Position numbers and translations under genes: made by a program. From contig JAPOPC010000108.1 in NCBI GenBank assembly GCA_026713105.1, positions 1-49,805 of the forward strand: DNA of 49,805 bases, written 5' to 3'. Shown piece after piece: positions 8,001 through 15,067 of the stretch (position 1 is its first letter; every line of letters begins with the position of its first letter). Under the pieces are notes generated by a model. The model was not told the origin of the DNA. It searched no databases and was given only the letters and a program-made list of their open reading frames with translations. This DNA comes from Acidimicrobiaceae bacterium (GTDB taxonomy: Bacteria > Actinomycetota > Acidimicrobiia > Acidimicrobiales > Poriferisodalaceae).

Positions 8001-9430
8001 GATGCCTTCTGGGCTGCCCCGCCGGCGACGGGCAGACACAGCCCGAAGCCGCGCTGGCGGCCCGAGCCGATCACCACCGGTCCTGATATCGGCTCGCCGA
8101 ACCACAGCTCTACGTGTGAGAAAGGTCGCTTCGGTCGTCCCTGCCGATGCACCTCAACTGATGCGAGTCGCGCTGCTCCCGCTATAAGCGGGCTCCGGGA
8201 ATTGCGCACAGCTACCGGCGCCGGCAGTCCGGCATTGACGCACCAGCGCGTGACCTCGGCCAAGGTCACTTGCCGGTGACGTTCATGAATGACCGGGAAC
8301 ACTGATACCCAACGATGTGCAGGCCCGGACCAGCGCGATGGACGAACCGACACCGGCCTCTTTTGGCCATGCCACATCTCGACGCCAACGTTGAGTCCTG
8401 TGCCGTCCAAGCGCGTGATCCGGCCCGCGGCCGCGCGCACCGCGGCAGCGAGACCATCGGGTGCCGTGGCAGGAAGCCAGAGGGCTACACCGTGGATGCG
8501 TCCTTTGGCATGCACATGGCCGACATCAGGAAGCGCCAAGTAGCGGGCAGTGTCGTACCTGGGCAAATTGAACCCGTGGCCGTGCAACTCAGGCGGCGGT
8601 TCTCCATGAACGGTCTGGTAGTGCCGTAGCACGGCAGCTTTGAACGTCGCAGTCACGTCCGATATGCGCCGGGCGGACACCGCGGGGCGCGTCACCATCG
8701 TTACCGCGACACCCCCTTTCGCCAATGGTGAACCGTCCGCGTCCGGGGAGCGATATCGCTCCTTGTTCACTAGCGCCGGAAACTGAGAACGGCCCACCGA
8801 TGCGCCCACGGCCGTCCACTCATCAAATGCGGCGTCCAGTGCCTCGAGATGGCCCGGCGCCGGCACGCTTATCGCAAGTGCACCGCCGAGGTCGGGTTCG
8901 AATGACGTGGTCGGCATGGGCCCCGTGACCACATCAGCGTCGGCAACGCGCACCCGAACCGGCGAATCTGCACAACCCAGGTACCCGATGCGGGCGGCTC
9001 GTACCTGCAGAGCCCGAAGATCACCCTCGCTGACCTCGACCGGCCAGCAGTACTGCACTCGGGGATGACGTGCGCTCACCCGCACTCCGGGCCGGACTTC
9101 GACCGCCGTGCGGCCCACGTATTCCTGTTGCGCTCCTCCGCGGGACTTGCCCTCCTGTTTCACGACGAAGCGCGGTTGAAGGGGCTGATGGTGGACTTCG
9201 TTACCGGCGCTCGCCCGTATGACCGGCGGCGGCGCTCCGTTGAGCACAGTCAATTCGGTACCGCTGGTGTGACGACATCGATCGCGCGTGCCGTCAGCAG
9301 CTACGAATGCAGCGAAGAGCCGCGACGGCGACGGTGGCCATTCGCCATGTTCGAGCCTGCCCGTATGCGCAGTTCCGTCTGGGTCGGCTCGGAACGTGCC
9401 GTGGAGGAACTCGACGACGACGCTGAGCAT
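7997..9430 (-). CDS. csb2: Csb2, fused Cas5-Cas6 protein of type I-G
   Basis: Csb2 (GSU0054 family, 477 residues here) joins a Cas5-like half, which caps the crRNA 5' end, to a Cas6-like half that cuts the repeat RNA. The N-terminus MLSVVVEFLHGTFRA followed by GEWPPSPSRLFAAFVA is the family signature. The mid-protein block HVHAKGRIHGVALWLP and the C-terminal glycine-rich loop GSGRQRGFGLCLP fit the RAMP folds; histidines in the C-terminal half are candidate RNase residues. The ATG at 9430 overlaps the csb1 stop by one base (TGATG). Its natural substrate would be the very stable palindromic hairpin of this array's repeat. Confidence 0.9.
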   Translation of the reverse strand: MLSVVVEFLHGTFRADPDGTAHTGRLEHGEWPPSPSRLFAAFVAADGTRDRCRHTSGTELTVLNGAPPPVIRASAGNEVHHQPLQPRFVVKQEGKSRGGAQQEYVGRTAVEVRPGVRVSARHPRVQYCWPVEVSEGDLRALQVRAARIGYLGCADSPVRVRVADADVVTGPMPTTSFEPDLGGALAISVPAPGHLEALDAAFDEWTAVGASVGRSQFPALVNKERYRSPDADGSPLAKGGVAVTMVTRPAVSARRISDVTATFKAAVLRHYQTVHGEPPPELHGHGFNLPRYDTARYLALPDVGHVHAKGRIHGVALWLPATAPDGLAAAVRAAAGRITRLDGTGLNVGVEMWHGQKRPVSVRPSRWSGPAHRWVSVFPVIHERHRQVTLAEVTRWCVNAGLPAPVAVRNSRSPLIAGAARLASVEVHRQGRPKRPFSHVELWFGEPISGPVVIGSGRQRGFGLCLPVAGGAAQKAS

Positions 9431-10629
9431 CAGCCGGTCAACTCCGGCCACGACGAGGCGACGGCCTTGCGAAGCCGATCACTTGGCATCAGACTCAGGG
9501 GATCAGCATCCCATCCGTCCATAGGCACTGACACATCCCGCGCCGTCGCCTTGGCCGATGCCAGCAATGCTCGCGTCGCATCAATGCCGCCGAGCTCCAC
9601 CGATTCGTCGCCATCGGCGCCGAGCCATGTGACTCTCACACTGGCCGTGCGCAGTTCTGCTCCCGATCTCAGAGCGAAGCCGCGCCCGAACGCCAGCGTG
9701 TGTGCATGCAGCCCGATGGCGGCAACCAGCGCTCGAGCAGCGGCATCCGTACTGGCTGAGCCCGAACTCACACTCACACGTCTCAACTGTGCCAGCGAAA
9801 GCGAGGCGCGCTGGGTGATACGACGAAACGACACTCCAGCAGGCGCGCCATCGTTCTGCGTCATGAATGGAACCTGGCCGTGGCCAAGTTCGGACAGCTT
9901 GGTCTTTTTCTCCGCACCATCGGCCTTTTGGGTACCGAACTCCCACACCACGTAGTCATCTGGGTCGTGCATCACGGCCTCGTCGATGCTCAGGTTGAGC
10001 GGGTCGCCCTTCAGGCCCATCACCCTCGTATCACGCGACGCGGGCTGCCACCCGACGATCTCTGAGACCCACGCGCGGGCGTGCTTAGCCTGGGTTCGCT
10101 TCTTGCCCAGGTGCGACTGCCAGAAGCCGTACAGCAATGCGTGAGGAAACCATGCCACCAGTGGCCCCGCGTCAGATGCGGTGGCATGGAAGATCGACCT
10201 CCCCAAGCTCGTCTCCGAGAACTCCACACCGTCGCTCAGAGCGTCCCGTAGGTACGCATCCGCATTGCGATGAGGGAACTGGAAGCTTGAAATCTCACGA
10301 GGCAGGTGCGATGGCAGGTTGGCCATCTCTGACAGGTCGAGCACCAACTCCGGAAGTCCAGATGCCGTACGGTCCATGCGCAACTGCTCTTCGTGACGGT
10401 TGGCCTGCGACGGCACGTTGTCGATCACAACCACGTCCTGCGGCACAGCGTCGGCTGGCGAGGCCCAGCGACGGTCGGTTTGGTACTTGCCGCCCTCGTA
10501 CACAGCGGGCTTCACCGTGTTCCCGGGACCGGCGACGGGTTCGAGTTCGGCCTCGATCAAGAGACCGTCGTCGAACGAGTCGTCTTGGCATCCTCGCACG
10601 AGTCGTTCGTAGTCAAGATGCTCCGTCAT
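9430..10629 (-). CDS. csb1: Csb1, Cas7-family backbone subunit of type I-G
   Basis: Csb1 (GSU0053 family, 399 residues) is the Cas7-type protein that polymerises along the crRNA to form the Cascade backbone. Recognisable blocks are YQTDRRWASP, VVIDNVPSQANRHEEQL and SIFHATASDAGPLVAWFPHA. The ATG at 10629 (MTEHLDYERLV) is preceded by AGGGA about ten bases upstream. It is the first long gene of the operon, and its stop overlaps the csb2 start. A 40-codon reading frame overlaps its start (10613-10735). The operon looks somewhat less GC-rich at third codon positions than the metabolic genes to the right, as expected for transferred defence genes; I have not measured this. Confidence 0.92.
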   Translation of the reverse strand: MTEHLDYERLVRGCQDDSFDDGLLIEAELEPVAGPGNTVKPAVYEGGKYQTDRRWASPADAVPQDVVVIDNVPSQANRHEEQLRMDRTASGLPELVLDLSEMANLPSHLPREISSFQFPHRNADAYLRDALSDGVEFSETSLGRSIFHATASDAGPLVAWFPHALLYGFWQSHLGKKRTQAKHARAWVSEIVGWQPASRDTRVMGLKGDPLNLSIDEAVMHDPDDYVVWEFGTQKADGAEKKTKLSELGHGQVPFMTQNDGAPAGVSFRRITQRASLSLAQLRRVSVSSGSASTDAAARALVAAIGLHAHTLAFGRGFALRSGAELRTASVRVTWLGADGDESVELGGIDATRALLASAKATARDVSVPMDGWDADPLSLMPSDRLRKAVASSWPELTG

Positions 10630-10735
10630 GCATGGTTCCCTTCTCATCGCCGATGCGCAGTGCGACAGCATTCCCTCGCATCTCGTAGCTCAACTCGATC
10701 ACCCAACCGGCCCTGCCGAATAGCGCCGCTGTCAT
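10613..10735 (-). CDS. Small ORF overlapping the csb1 start
   Basis: A 40-codon frame starts with ATG at 10735 and ends TGA at 10613, overlapping the first codons of csb1. The peptide (MTAALFGRAGWVIELSYEMR, then GNAVALRIGDEKGTMHDGAS) has a protein-like composition, and roughly three quarters of its third codon positions are G or C by eye. It resembles no family I know. It could be a real small protein, a leader peptide coupled to csb1 translation, or chance. The only support is its position directly ahead of csb1 and the overlap pattern shared with the rest of the operon. Confidence 0.3.
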   Translation of the reverse strand: MTAALFGRAGWVIELSYEMRGNAVALRIGDEKGTMHDGAS

Positions 10736-11116
10736 GGATTTGAGCACCTGTGTCAACGTACAGATGGGGTGTTACCCGAGCGCGGATACCAGCCGTCGAG
10801 TGTCCTCGAACCCCGGTCCTAAGCTGCCCAGGCACGAGAAAGCCCCGCCATTCCGGGTCGAGCCGAAGCGTCCAGGAAGGCGGGGAGGATTGACCAACAG
10901 GATACAGCCTCTCGGAGGCTGCGAACTCCCAGACGCACCGGTCCGGTGTTCAGCCCCGTGACAGAGCGACCCACCACCGGCCGGCGCCGCGGCAAACCGC
11001 TTGGGCTGTGCTGCCTGCGAACCCGACGTTCGCCACCGCGCCGCACAGCGCGATCGGCCTTCGCAAGGTGTCGGAGGTAACCCCCTGGCCGTACCTACAC
11101 TCTGGAGCAGTACCCC
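10736..11116. other. Non-coding stretch between the cas operon and the accessory genes
   Basis: I see no convincing gene here. On the minus strand a TTGACA hexamer lies at 10751-10756, upstream of the small ORF and csb1, but no good -10 box follows at the normal distance, so the cas promoter is not settled. A GC-rich hairpin lies at 10843-10885. From about 10986 the sequence is the upstream half of the direct repeat shared with 12140-12269. Confidence 0.5.
10843..10885 (-). terminator. Hairpin, possible terminator ahead of the cas operon
   Basis: CCCCGCCATTCC at 10843-10854 pairs with GGAAGGCGGGG at 10875-10885, with one bulged base. Read on the minus strand the stem is followed by CTTTCTC, a weak T-rich tail. 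It would end leftward transcripts from the toxin-antitoxin pair before they reach csb1. An alternative is an mRNA leader structure of the cas operon itself. Confidence 0.4.
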
Positions 11117-11396
11117 ATGGCAATCGGCGAGATCGAACGGACCGAGATGTTGCGAGGGCCCACTGACACGCTCAGCGGTTCACCAGCCGACATCCTCCTG
11201 AAGACCGTCTACCCGAACGGCGTCGAATTCCTGGCCACCAAAGACGACCTCAGCGCCCTCGAAGAGCGAATGCGCAGCTACGTCGACAACGCAGTCAGCA
11301 CCGCGCTGGCGCGCCAGACCCGGATGCTGATGGCCACCATGGCCGGCTTCATGCTGACCATCTGGGTACCGCTGACCATCGCCGCGCTGACCTGAG
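10986..11396 (+). repeat. Direct duplication, copy 1 (with coiled-coil/TM gene)
   Basis: This stretch and 12140-12536 match from the upstream region (CCGCGGCAAACCGCTTGGG here, CCGCGACAAATCGCTTGGG there) through CACCGCGCCGCAC and CCTACACTC to the end of the encoded gene. The coding parts are closest; the upstream parts have small insertions and deletions. The two copies are in the same orientation and bracket a toxin-antitoxin pair on the other strand. Confidence 0.85.
11117..11395 (+). CDS. Small coiled-coil protein with C-terminal membrane helix, copy 1
   Basis: This 92-residue protein has a short N-terminal segment (MAIGEIERTEML), a conserved FLATKDDLSALEERMRSYVD stretch likely to form a coiled coil, and a C-terminal hydrophobic segment of about 20 residues (MLMATMAGFMLTIWVPLT) that would anchor it in the membrane. 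The layout recalls Bdr/CCDC90-type proteins, which oligomerise through the coil; that is an architectural analogy, not a family assignment. The ATG at 11117 follows a GGAG nine bases upstream. A paralogue lies at 12270-12536, and the toxin-antitoxin genes lie between them on the other strand. Function is unknown. Confidence 0.7.
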   Translation: MAIGEIERTEMLRGPTDTLSGSPADILLKTVYPNGVEFLATKDDLSALEERMRSYVDNAVSTALARQTRMLMATMAGFMLTIWVPLTIAALT

Positions 11397-11458
11397 CCTG
11401 CCGGCCGGAGCCCCGCTCGACGGCTTTGGAGGCGCGCTGCCGATGCGAGCGGGCATTT

Positions 11459-11788
11459 CTAGGCGCAGGCGACGGCGACTTCCAGGGCGGTGCAGATCTC
11501 GCGCATGCGCACGTCGCTCAGCCGACCGAGTCTTGCCACCAGCCACGCTTGACGCACCGTGTGAACCGAGTCCAAGTTGACCGCTGAGGGCTTCGCCGCC
11601 GGATCGTCGCCGGGTTCAAGCACTACCTCGCTTGCCAGTCCCCGCACCGTGCTCGTACACGGGGCAACCATCGCCGTTGCCAAGCGATCCAGCGCGGCAT
11701 CCCGCGAGAGCACGACCACGGGCCGCCGGCCGACGTCGGGAGACTCGCACCACCAGACCTCTCCCCAGCGCGGTCGGGTGGTTGTCAC
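11459..11788 (-). CDS. mazF: MazF/PemK-family toxin
   Basis: This 109-residue protein has the MazF/PemK fold signature: RWGEVWWCESPDVGRRPVVV at the N-terminus, the VAPCTSTVRG strand, PSAVNLDSVHTV, and a final LGRLSDVRMREICTALEVAV helix. Members cut mRNA at short sequences and halt growth when the labile antitoxin is lost. It overlaps the antitoxin stop by four bases (11785-11788), so the pair is translationally coupled, antitoxin first. Length is normal and I see no disabling change. The module probably stabilises the neighbouring region or acts in stress or phage response. Confidence 0.88.
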   Translation of the reverse strand: MTTTRPRWGEVWWCESPDVGRRPVVVLSRDAALDRLATAMVAPCTSTVRGLASEVVLEPGDDPAAKPSAVNLDSVHTVRQAWLVARLGRLSDVRMREICTALEVAVACA

Positions 11789-12060
11789 GACTCTGCCGGG
11801 GTGTCGTCAGGCAGATGCGGCTGGAGCGAGCGCAGGCTGCTTGCTGTGACGAACGACTCCAGGTCGCCCCACTCGTCCGGCGCATTCAGGGGAATCCGGT
11901 CGTACACCTCGTACCCAGCGTCGATCTCAGCCTCGCGATGACGTTTGGCGAGAGCGTCGAGGGCCGCGTCCATCATCACCGCATCGCTCTCCCAGGCTCG
12001 AAGCCCGCGGGCCTGATCGAGAAGATCCGCATCGACTGTAGTGCTGACGCGACGGCGCAT
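11785..12060 (-). CDS. Antitoxin partner of the MazF-type toxin
   Basis: The 91-residue protein begins MRRRVSTTVDADLLDQARGL, a ribbon-helix-helix DNA-binding start, and has a polar, acidic C-terminal half (APDEWGDLESF) that should wrap the toxin. It lies directly upstream of the MazF-type gene with a 4-base overlap. Antitoxins of this type usually repress their own promoter together with the toxin; the AT-rich stretch just upstream (12061-12085, minus strand ATAGAAATACTACG) is a likely promoter/operator. Its identity rests on position and the N-terminal pattern. Confidence 0.8.
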   Translation of the reverse strand: MRRRVSTTVDADLLDQARGLRAWESDAVMMDAALDALAKRHREAEIDAGYEVYDRIPLNAPDEWGDLESFVTASSLRSLQPHLPDDTPAES

Positions 12061-12139
12061 ACCGCAAACGTAGTATTTCTATGCCACACAAGACTTTGTC
12101 GACGTCGGCAGCGCGGTTTCGTCGTGCCTCGTCGAATGT

Positions 12140-12536
12140 GCCGCGACAAATCGCTTGGGTTGTCCGGCCTGCCGGTCTTGCGTTTGCCACCGCGCCGCAC
12201 CGCGCTGCCGCCGTTAGCGGCCGTCGGAGGCGGCCGCTGGAGCACACCTACACTCAGGAGGAACACGCGATGGCAATCGACGAGATCGAACGGACCGAGA
12301 TGGTGCAGAAGCTCATCGACACGCTCGGCGAGACACCGGCCGCCACGCTCATGAAATGCGTCTACCCCAACGGCACCGACTTCCTGGCCACCAAGGACGA
12401 CCTAGCCGCCTCCGAGGAGCGAATGCGCAGCTACGTCGACTCAGCATTGGCGCGCCAGACACGGATGCTCATGGTCACCATGGCCGGCTTCATGCTGACC
12501 ATCTGGGTACCCCTCACCATCACAGCGCTCACCTGA
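12140..12536 (+). repeat. Direct duplication, copy 2 (with coiled-coil/TM gene)
   Basis: This is the second copy of the unit at 10986-11396, in the same orientation. In this copy the ribosome-binding site is stronger (AGGAGG before the ATG at 12270) than in copy 1 (GGAG). The copies bracket the toxin-antitoxin pair, so either the pair inserted between tandem copies or a segment carrying it was captured during duplication. Confidence 0.85.
12270..12536 (+). CDS. Small coiled-coil protein with C-terminal membrane helix, copy 2
   Basis: This 88-residue paralogue of the protein at 11117-11395 has the same order: MAIDEIERTEM start, FLATKDDLAASEERMRSYVD coil and C-terminal membrane segment MLMVTMAGFMLTIWVPLT. 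It is four residues shorter because a stretch (NAVSTA) between coil and ARQTRM is missing. The ATG at 12270 follows AGGAGG at a good distance; the frame is open further upstream to 12081, but that part is the non-coding portion of the duplicated unit. Function is unknown. Both copies keep open frames, which argues that each is, or recently was, under selection. Confidence 0.7.
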   Translation: MAIDEIERTEMVQKLIDTLGETPAATLMKCVYPNGTDFLATKDDLAASEERMRSYVDSALARQTRMLMVTMAGFMLTIWVPLTITALT

Positions 12537-12556
12537 ACTGCCGGCTTGGCGAAGGA

Positions 12557-12648
12557 CGGCAGTCTGTTCGCTTCATCTACGGCAGTATGTCTGATTCACG
12601 GACGGCAGAATAAACGACAACGAGTCGGCAGAATGTAAACTTCGCTGG
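12557..12648 (+). promoter_or_regulatory. Four CGGCAG motifs phased every 23 bp
   Basis: CGGCAG occurs at 12557, 12580, 12603 and 12626, exactly 23 bp apart each time. The extended motif is CGGCAG(A/T)(A/C)T(G/A)(T/A). The bases between the motifs are not conserved. A period of about two helical turns puts the motifs on one face of the DNA, as in operators or iterons bound by an oligomeric protein. The array ends about 40 bp before the ATPase start at 12675, so it probably controls that gene. Confidence 0.65.
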
Positions 12649-12674
12649 CGCGAGTAGATGCTGTGGAGGTCGGC

Positions 12675-13946
12675 ATGGCTGCGGATCTGCCATACGTCGA
12701 ACGTCATGCCCACCAGGCCGTCCTGAACGCGCTCGACACCTCCCGTGTGGTGATGCTCCACGGAGCGCGACAGTCCGGCAAGACGACGCTTGCCAAACAG
12801 GTCGCAGCCGAGCGGCAGGGCTCCTATGTCTCGCTCGACGACGACGCCGTGCTCGCCGCTGCCGTCGACGATCCCGTGAGCTTCCTCGCGGCCGGGGCCT
12901 CGCCGCGCGTCATCGACGAGGTGCAGCGCGGCGGCGACCGGCTGATACGCGCCGTGAAGCGACTCGTCGATGACGAACCCTCAGCGGGTCGCTTCCTGTT
13001 GACCGGCTCCACAAATTTCCTGACCGTGCCGACGATCAGTGAGTCTTTGGCAGGCCGCGTCCGACTGCTGCAGCTGCGGCCGTTGTCGCGTGCGGAGCTG
13101 GCGGGCACACCGTCGTGCGCCATCGACGCGTGGCGCGACGGCACACCGGATCTTCGGGCCGGCGGCAGGACGTCACGTCGCGAGTATCTCGACACGGTGT
13201 GCCACGGCGGTTACCCCGGTGCCCTGCGGCTCAGCAGGCAACACGAGGCGCTCGCCGCATGGTTCGAGGACTACACCACAACCGTGATCGGGCGCGATCT
13301 CGGCCTGCTGGCTTCCATCCGCGACGAGTCCGCGATGGACCGGCTGCTGGCCTGGGCCGCAGCTTGCACCGCGTCGACGCTCAACGTGGCCAACGCCGCC
13401 CGTCGCCTCGGCATCACCCGGCCGACCCTGAACCGATATCTGGAATGGCTTCGCTCCGTGTTCCTGGTGGAGGCACTGCCCGCTTGGTCGCGCAACCCCC
13501 TTCGCCGCGCCGTGCAGCGCCCCAAGATCCACCTCACCGACTCAGGGCTCGCAGCTGCGCTGCTGATCACTTCGGCCGAAGCCCTGGCAGAGCCGACATC
13601 GACCGCGGTCGGTCCGCTGCTGGAGACATTCGTGATCAACGAGATCGCTCGCCAGGCTTCGACGAACACTCGGCGGCCGACGCTGCGGCACTACCGCGAC
13701 CGTGACGGCCGTGAAGTCGACCTGATTCTGGAATGGCGTGACGGATCCGCGGTGGCCATCGAAGTCAAGGCCTCTCAGTCGCCGTCGCCCAGCGCCGCCG
13801 GACAGTTGGCATGGCTGCGAGATCGGCTGGACGCCGCCTCGCCCGGGGCGTTCCGCGCAGGCGTGCTGCTCCACACAGGACAAGCGCACCTCAAGCTCGC
13901 CGACCGCCTGTACGTGGCACCCATCGACACCTTGTGGTCGGGATAG
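12675..13946 (+). CDS. AAA-type ATPase with DUF4143-type C-terminal domain
   Basis: This 423-residue protein has a Walker A motif (HGARQSGKTTLAKQ) near residues 30-40, a Walker B-like VIDEVQRGGD, and the sensor-like FLLTGSTNFL. The C-terminal half has a winged-helix-like segment (NVANAARRLGITRPTLNRYL) and ends in a PD-(D/E)XK-like core (GREVDLILEWRDGSAVAIEVK). This is the layout of the widespread AAA_14/DUF4143 family, whose role is poorly known. The ATG at 12675 is preceded by GGAGGT; a GTG at 12663 is the alternative. It follows a set of phased motifs and stands alone in its orientation block. Members are often laterally transferred, fitting this accessory region. Confidence 0.88.
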   Translation: MAADLPYVERHAHQAVLNALDTSRVVMLHGARQSGKTTLAKQVAAERQGSYVSLDDDAVLAAAVDDPVSFLAAGASPRVIDEVQRGGDRLIRAVKRLVDDEPSAGRFLLTGSTNFLTVPTISESLAGRVRLLQLRPLSRAELAGTPSCAIDAWRDGTPDLRAGGRTSRREYLDTVCHGGYPGALRLSRQHEALAAWFEDYTTTVIGRDLGLLASIRDESAMDRLLAWAAACTASTLNVANAARRLGITRPTLNRYLEWLRSVFLVEALPAWSRNPLRRAVQRPKIHLTDSGLAAALLITSAEALAEPTSTAVGPLLETFVINEIARQASTNTRRPTLRHYRDRDGREVDLILEWRDGSAVAIEVKASQSPSPSAAGQLAWLRDRLDAASPGAFRAGVLLHTGQAHLKLADRLYVAPIDTLWSG

Positions 13947-13971
13947 GCCGACGACATGCTCTGATGGCGGT

Positions 13972-14988
13972 GTGCCCGCAGTTCGCCCAGAGTTGAGAAT
14001 CGGCACATGGCTCACTGCACGGCGCGTGGACCTACTTCTGGGGATCGCAGCGACGACGGCGGCGGGGACCGGGCTGGCATCGTGGGCAGTGGGCACCGGC
14101 TGGGGGCGCTGGTTGACGATCGCCCACGCCCTCGCCGGCTTGAGCTTGCTGGCACTGGCACCGGCGAAGCTCCGGGGCTCGGTGCGTACCGGGTTGAAGC
14201 GCCGCCGCGCGACCCGGTGGCTGTCGATGCTGCTGGGCGCGTTGGTGATCGGCACAGTGGTGCTCGGCGTTTTGCACGCGACCGGGCTGTGGCACGGGGT
14301 GGGCTACTGGTCGGCGCTGTGGACCCATGTCCTGCTCGTCGCATTCGTCGTCCCGCTGCTGGTGTGGCACATCGTCAGCCGACCGGGTCGCCCCACCGTC
14401 GCCGACCTCGACCGCAGGGCCTTTGTCGGCGGCGGCATCGCGCTGGCTGCCGCCGGCGCCGCGTACTGGATCCAGCAGCTCGTGGTGGGAGACAACCGGC
14501 GATTCACCGGTTCGCACGAGATCGCGTCGTTCAAGCCCGCAGAGATGCCGACAACCATGTGGCTCAACGACCGGTCGCCCCGCGTGGCCGCGTCAGACTG
14601 GGAGCTGAACGTCGCGGGCGAGCTGGTGACTCTCGAGTCTCTGCGCGAACGGGCTGCGCCGGTGACGGCCGACCTCGACTGCACCGGAGGGTGGTGGAGC
14701 CGACAGTCGTGGGATGCGGTGCCGCTGGCCGAACTGCTGCCGCCAGCAGGTGAGCCCACTCTGGAAGTCACCTCGCGGACCGGCTACAGCCGTCTGTTCC
14801 CCGCCCGCGACGCCTCCAATCTGTACTTGGCAGTGGGCTACGGCGGCGAGCCGTTGCGCCGCGGCCACGGTGCCCCGGTGCGGCTGGTCGCACCGGGCAG
14901 GCGAGGCTTCTGGTGGGTCAAGTGGGTGAGCCGCATCGAACCCGTCAACCGGCCTTGGTGGCTCCAGCTCCCCTTCCCGGCGGAATAG
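13972..14988 (+). CDS. Membrane cytochrome b561-like / molybdopterin oxidoreductase fusion
   Basis: The N-terminal 170 or so residues form four membrane helices with histidines suited to bind heme (IAHALAG, LHATGLWHGVGYW, WTHVLLV, LVWHIVSR), then a fifth hydrophobic segment (VGGGIALAAAGAAYWIQ). The C-terminal part is an oxidoreductase molybdopterin-binding domain; DLDCTGGWWSRQSW carries the cysteine expected to ligate molybdenum. The protein would pass electrons between a quinone or heme and an extracytoplasmic Moco site. The substrate is unknown; sulfite oxidase/YedY-type enzymes are the nearest group. The start is uncertain: GTG at 13972 or TTG at 13993. The open frame further upstream runs through the ATPase gene and is not likely coding. 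Confidence 0.8.
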   Translation: MPAVRPELRIGTWLTARRVDLLLGIAATTAAGTGLASWAVGTGWGRWLTIAHALAGLSLLALAPAKLRGSVRTGLKRRRATRWLSMLLGALVIGTVVLGVLHATGLWHGVGYWSALWTHVLLVAFVVPLLVWHIVSRPGRPTVADLDRRAFVGGGIALAAAGAAYWIQQLVVGDNRRFTGSHEIASFKPAEMPTTMWLNDRSPRVAASDWELNVAGELVTLESLRERAAPVTADLDCTGGWWSRQSWDAVPLAELLPPAGEPTLEVTSRTGYSRLFPARDASNLYLAVGYGGEPLRRGHGAPVRLVAPGRRGFWWVKWVSRIEPVNRPWWLQLPFPAE

Positions 14989-15067
14989 CCGACCTATACC
15001 GGCCGCCATTCCGCCTGGACGGCGAGGGCCGCGACCGTGAACCCCTCGCGCAGCTAGCGTCCGCGCG

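Noticed and set aside
5196..8105. Longer cas3 starting at 8105
   Set aside because: The extra residues lie inside csb2 and are arginine-rich shadow sequence; the GTG at 8000 overlaps the csb2 stop as GTGA like its neighbours.
10776..10830. Possible tRNA T-arm (a GGTTCGAG-like stretch on the minus strand)
   Set aside because: The flanking bases cannot pair as a T-stem and no acceptor or anticodon stems are found nearby.
10736..10985. Clear sigma-70 promoter for the cas operon
   Set aside because: A TTGACA hexamer is present on the minus strand, but no acceptable -10 box lies at 16-18 bases; I did not list it as a promoter.
12081..12536. Longer version of the second coiled-coil/TM gene
   Set aside because: The upstream part corresponds to the non-coding half of the duplicated unit; AGGAGG precedes the ATG at 12270.
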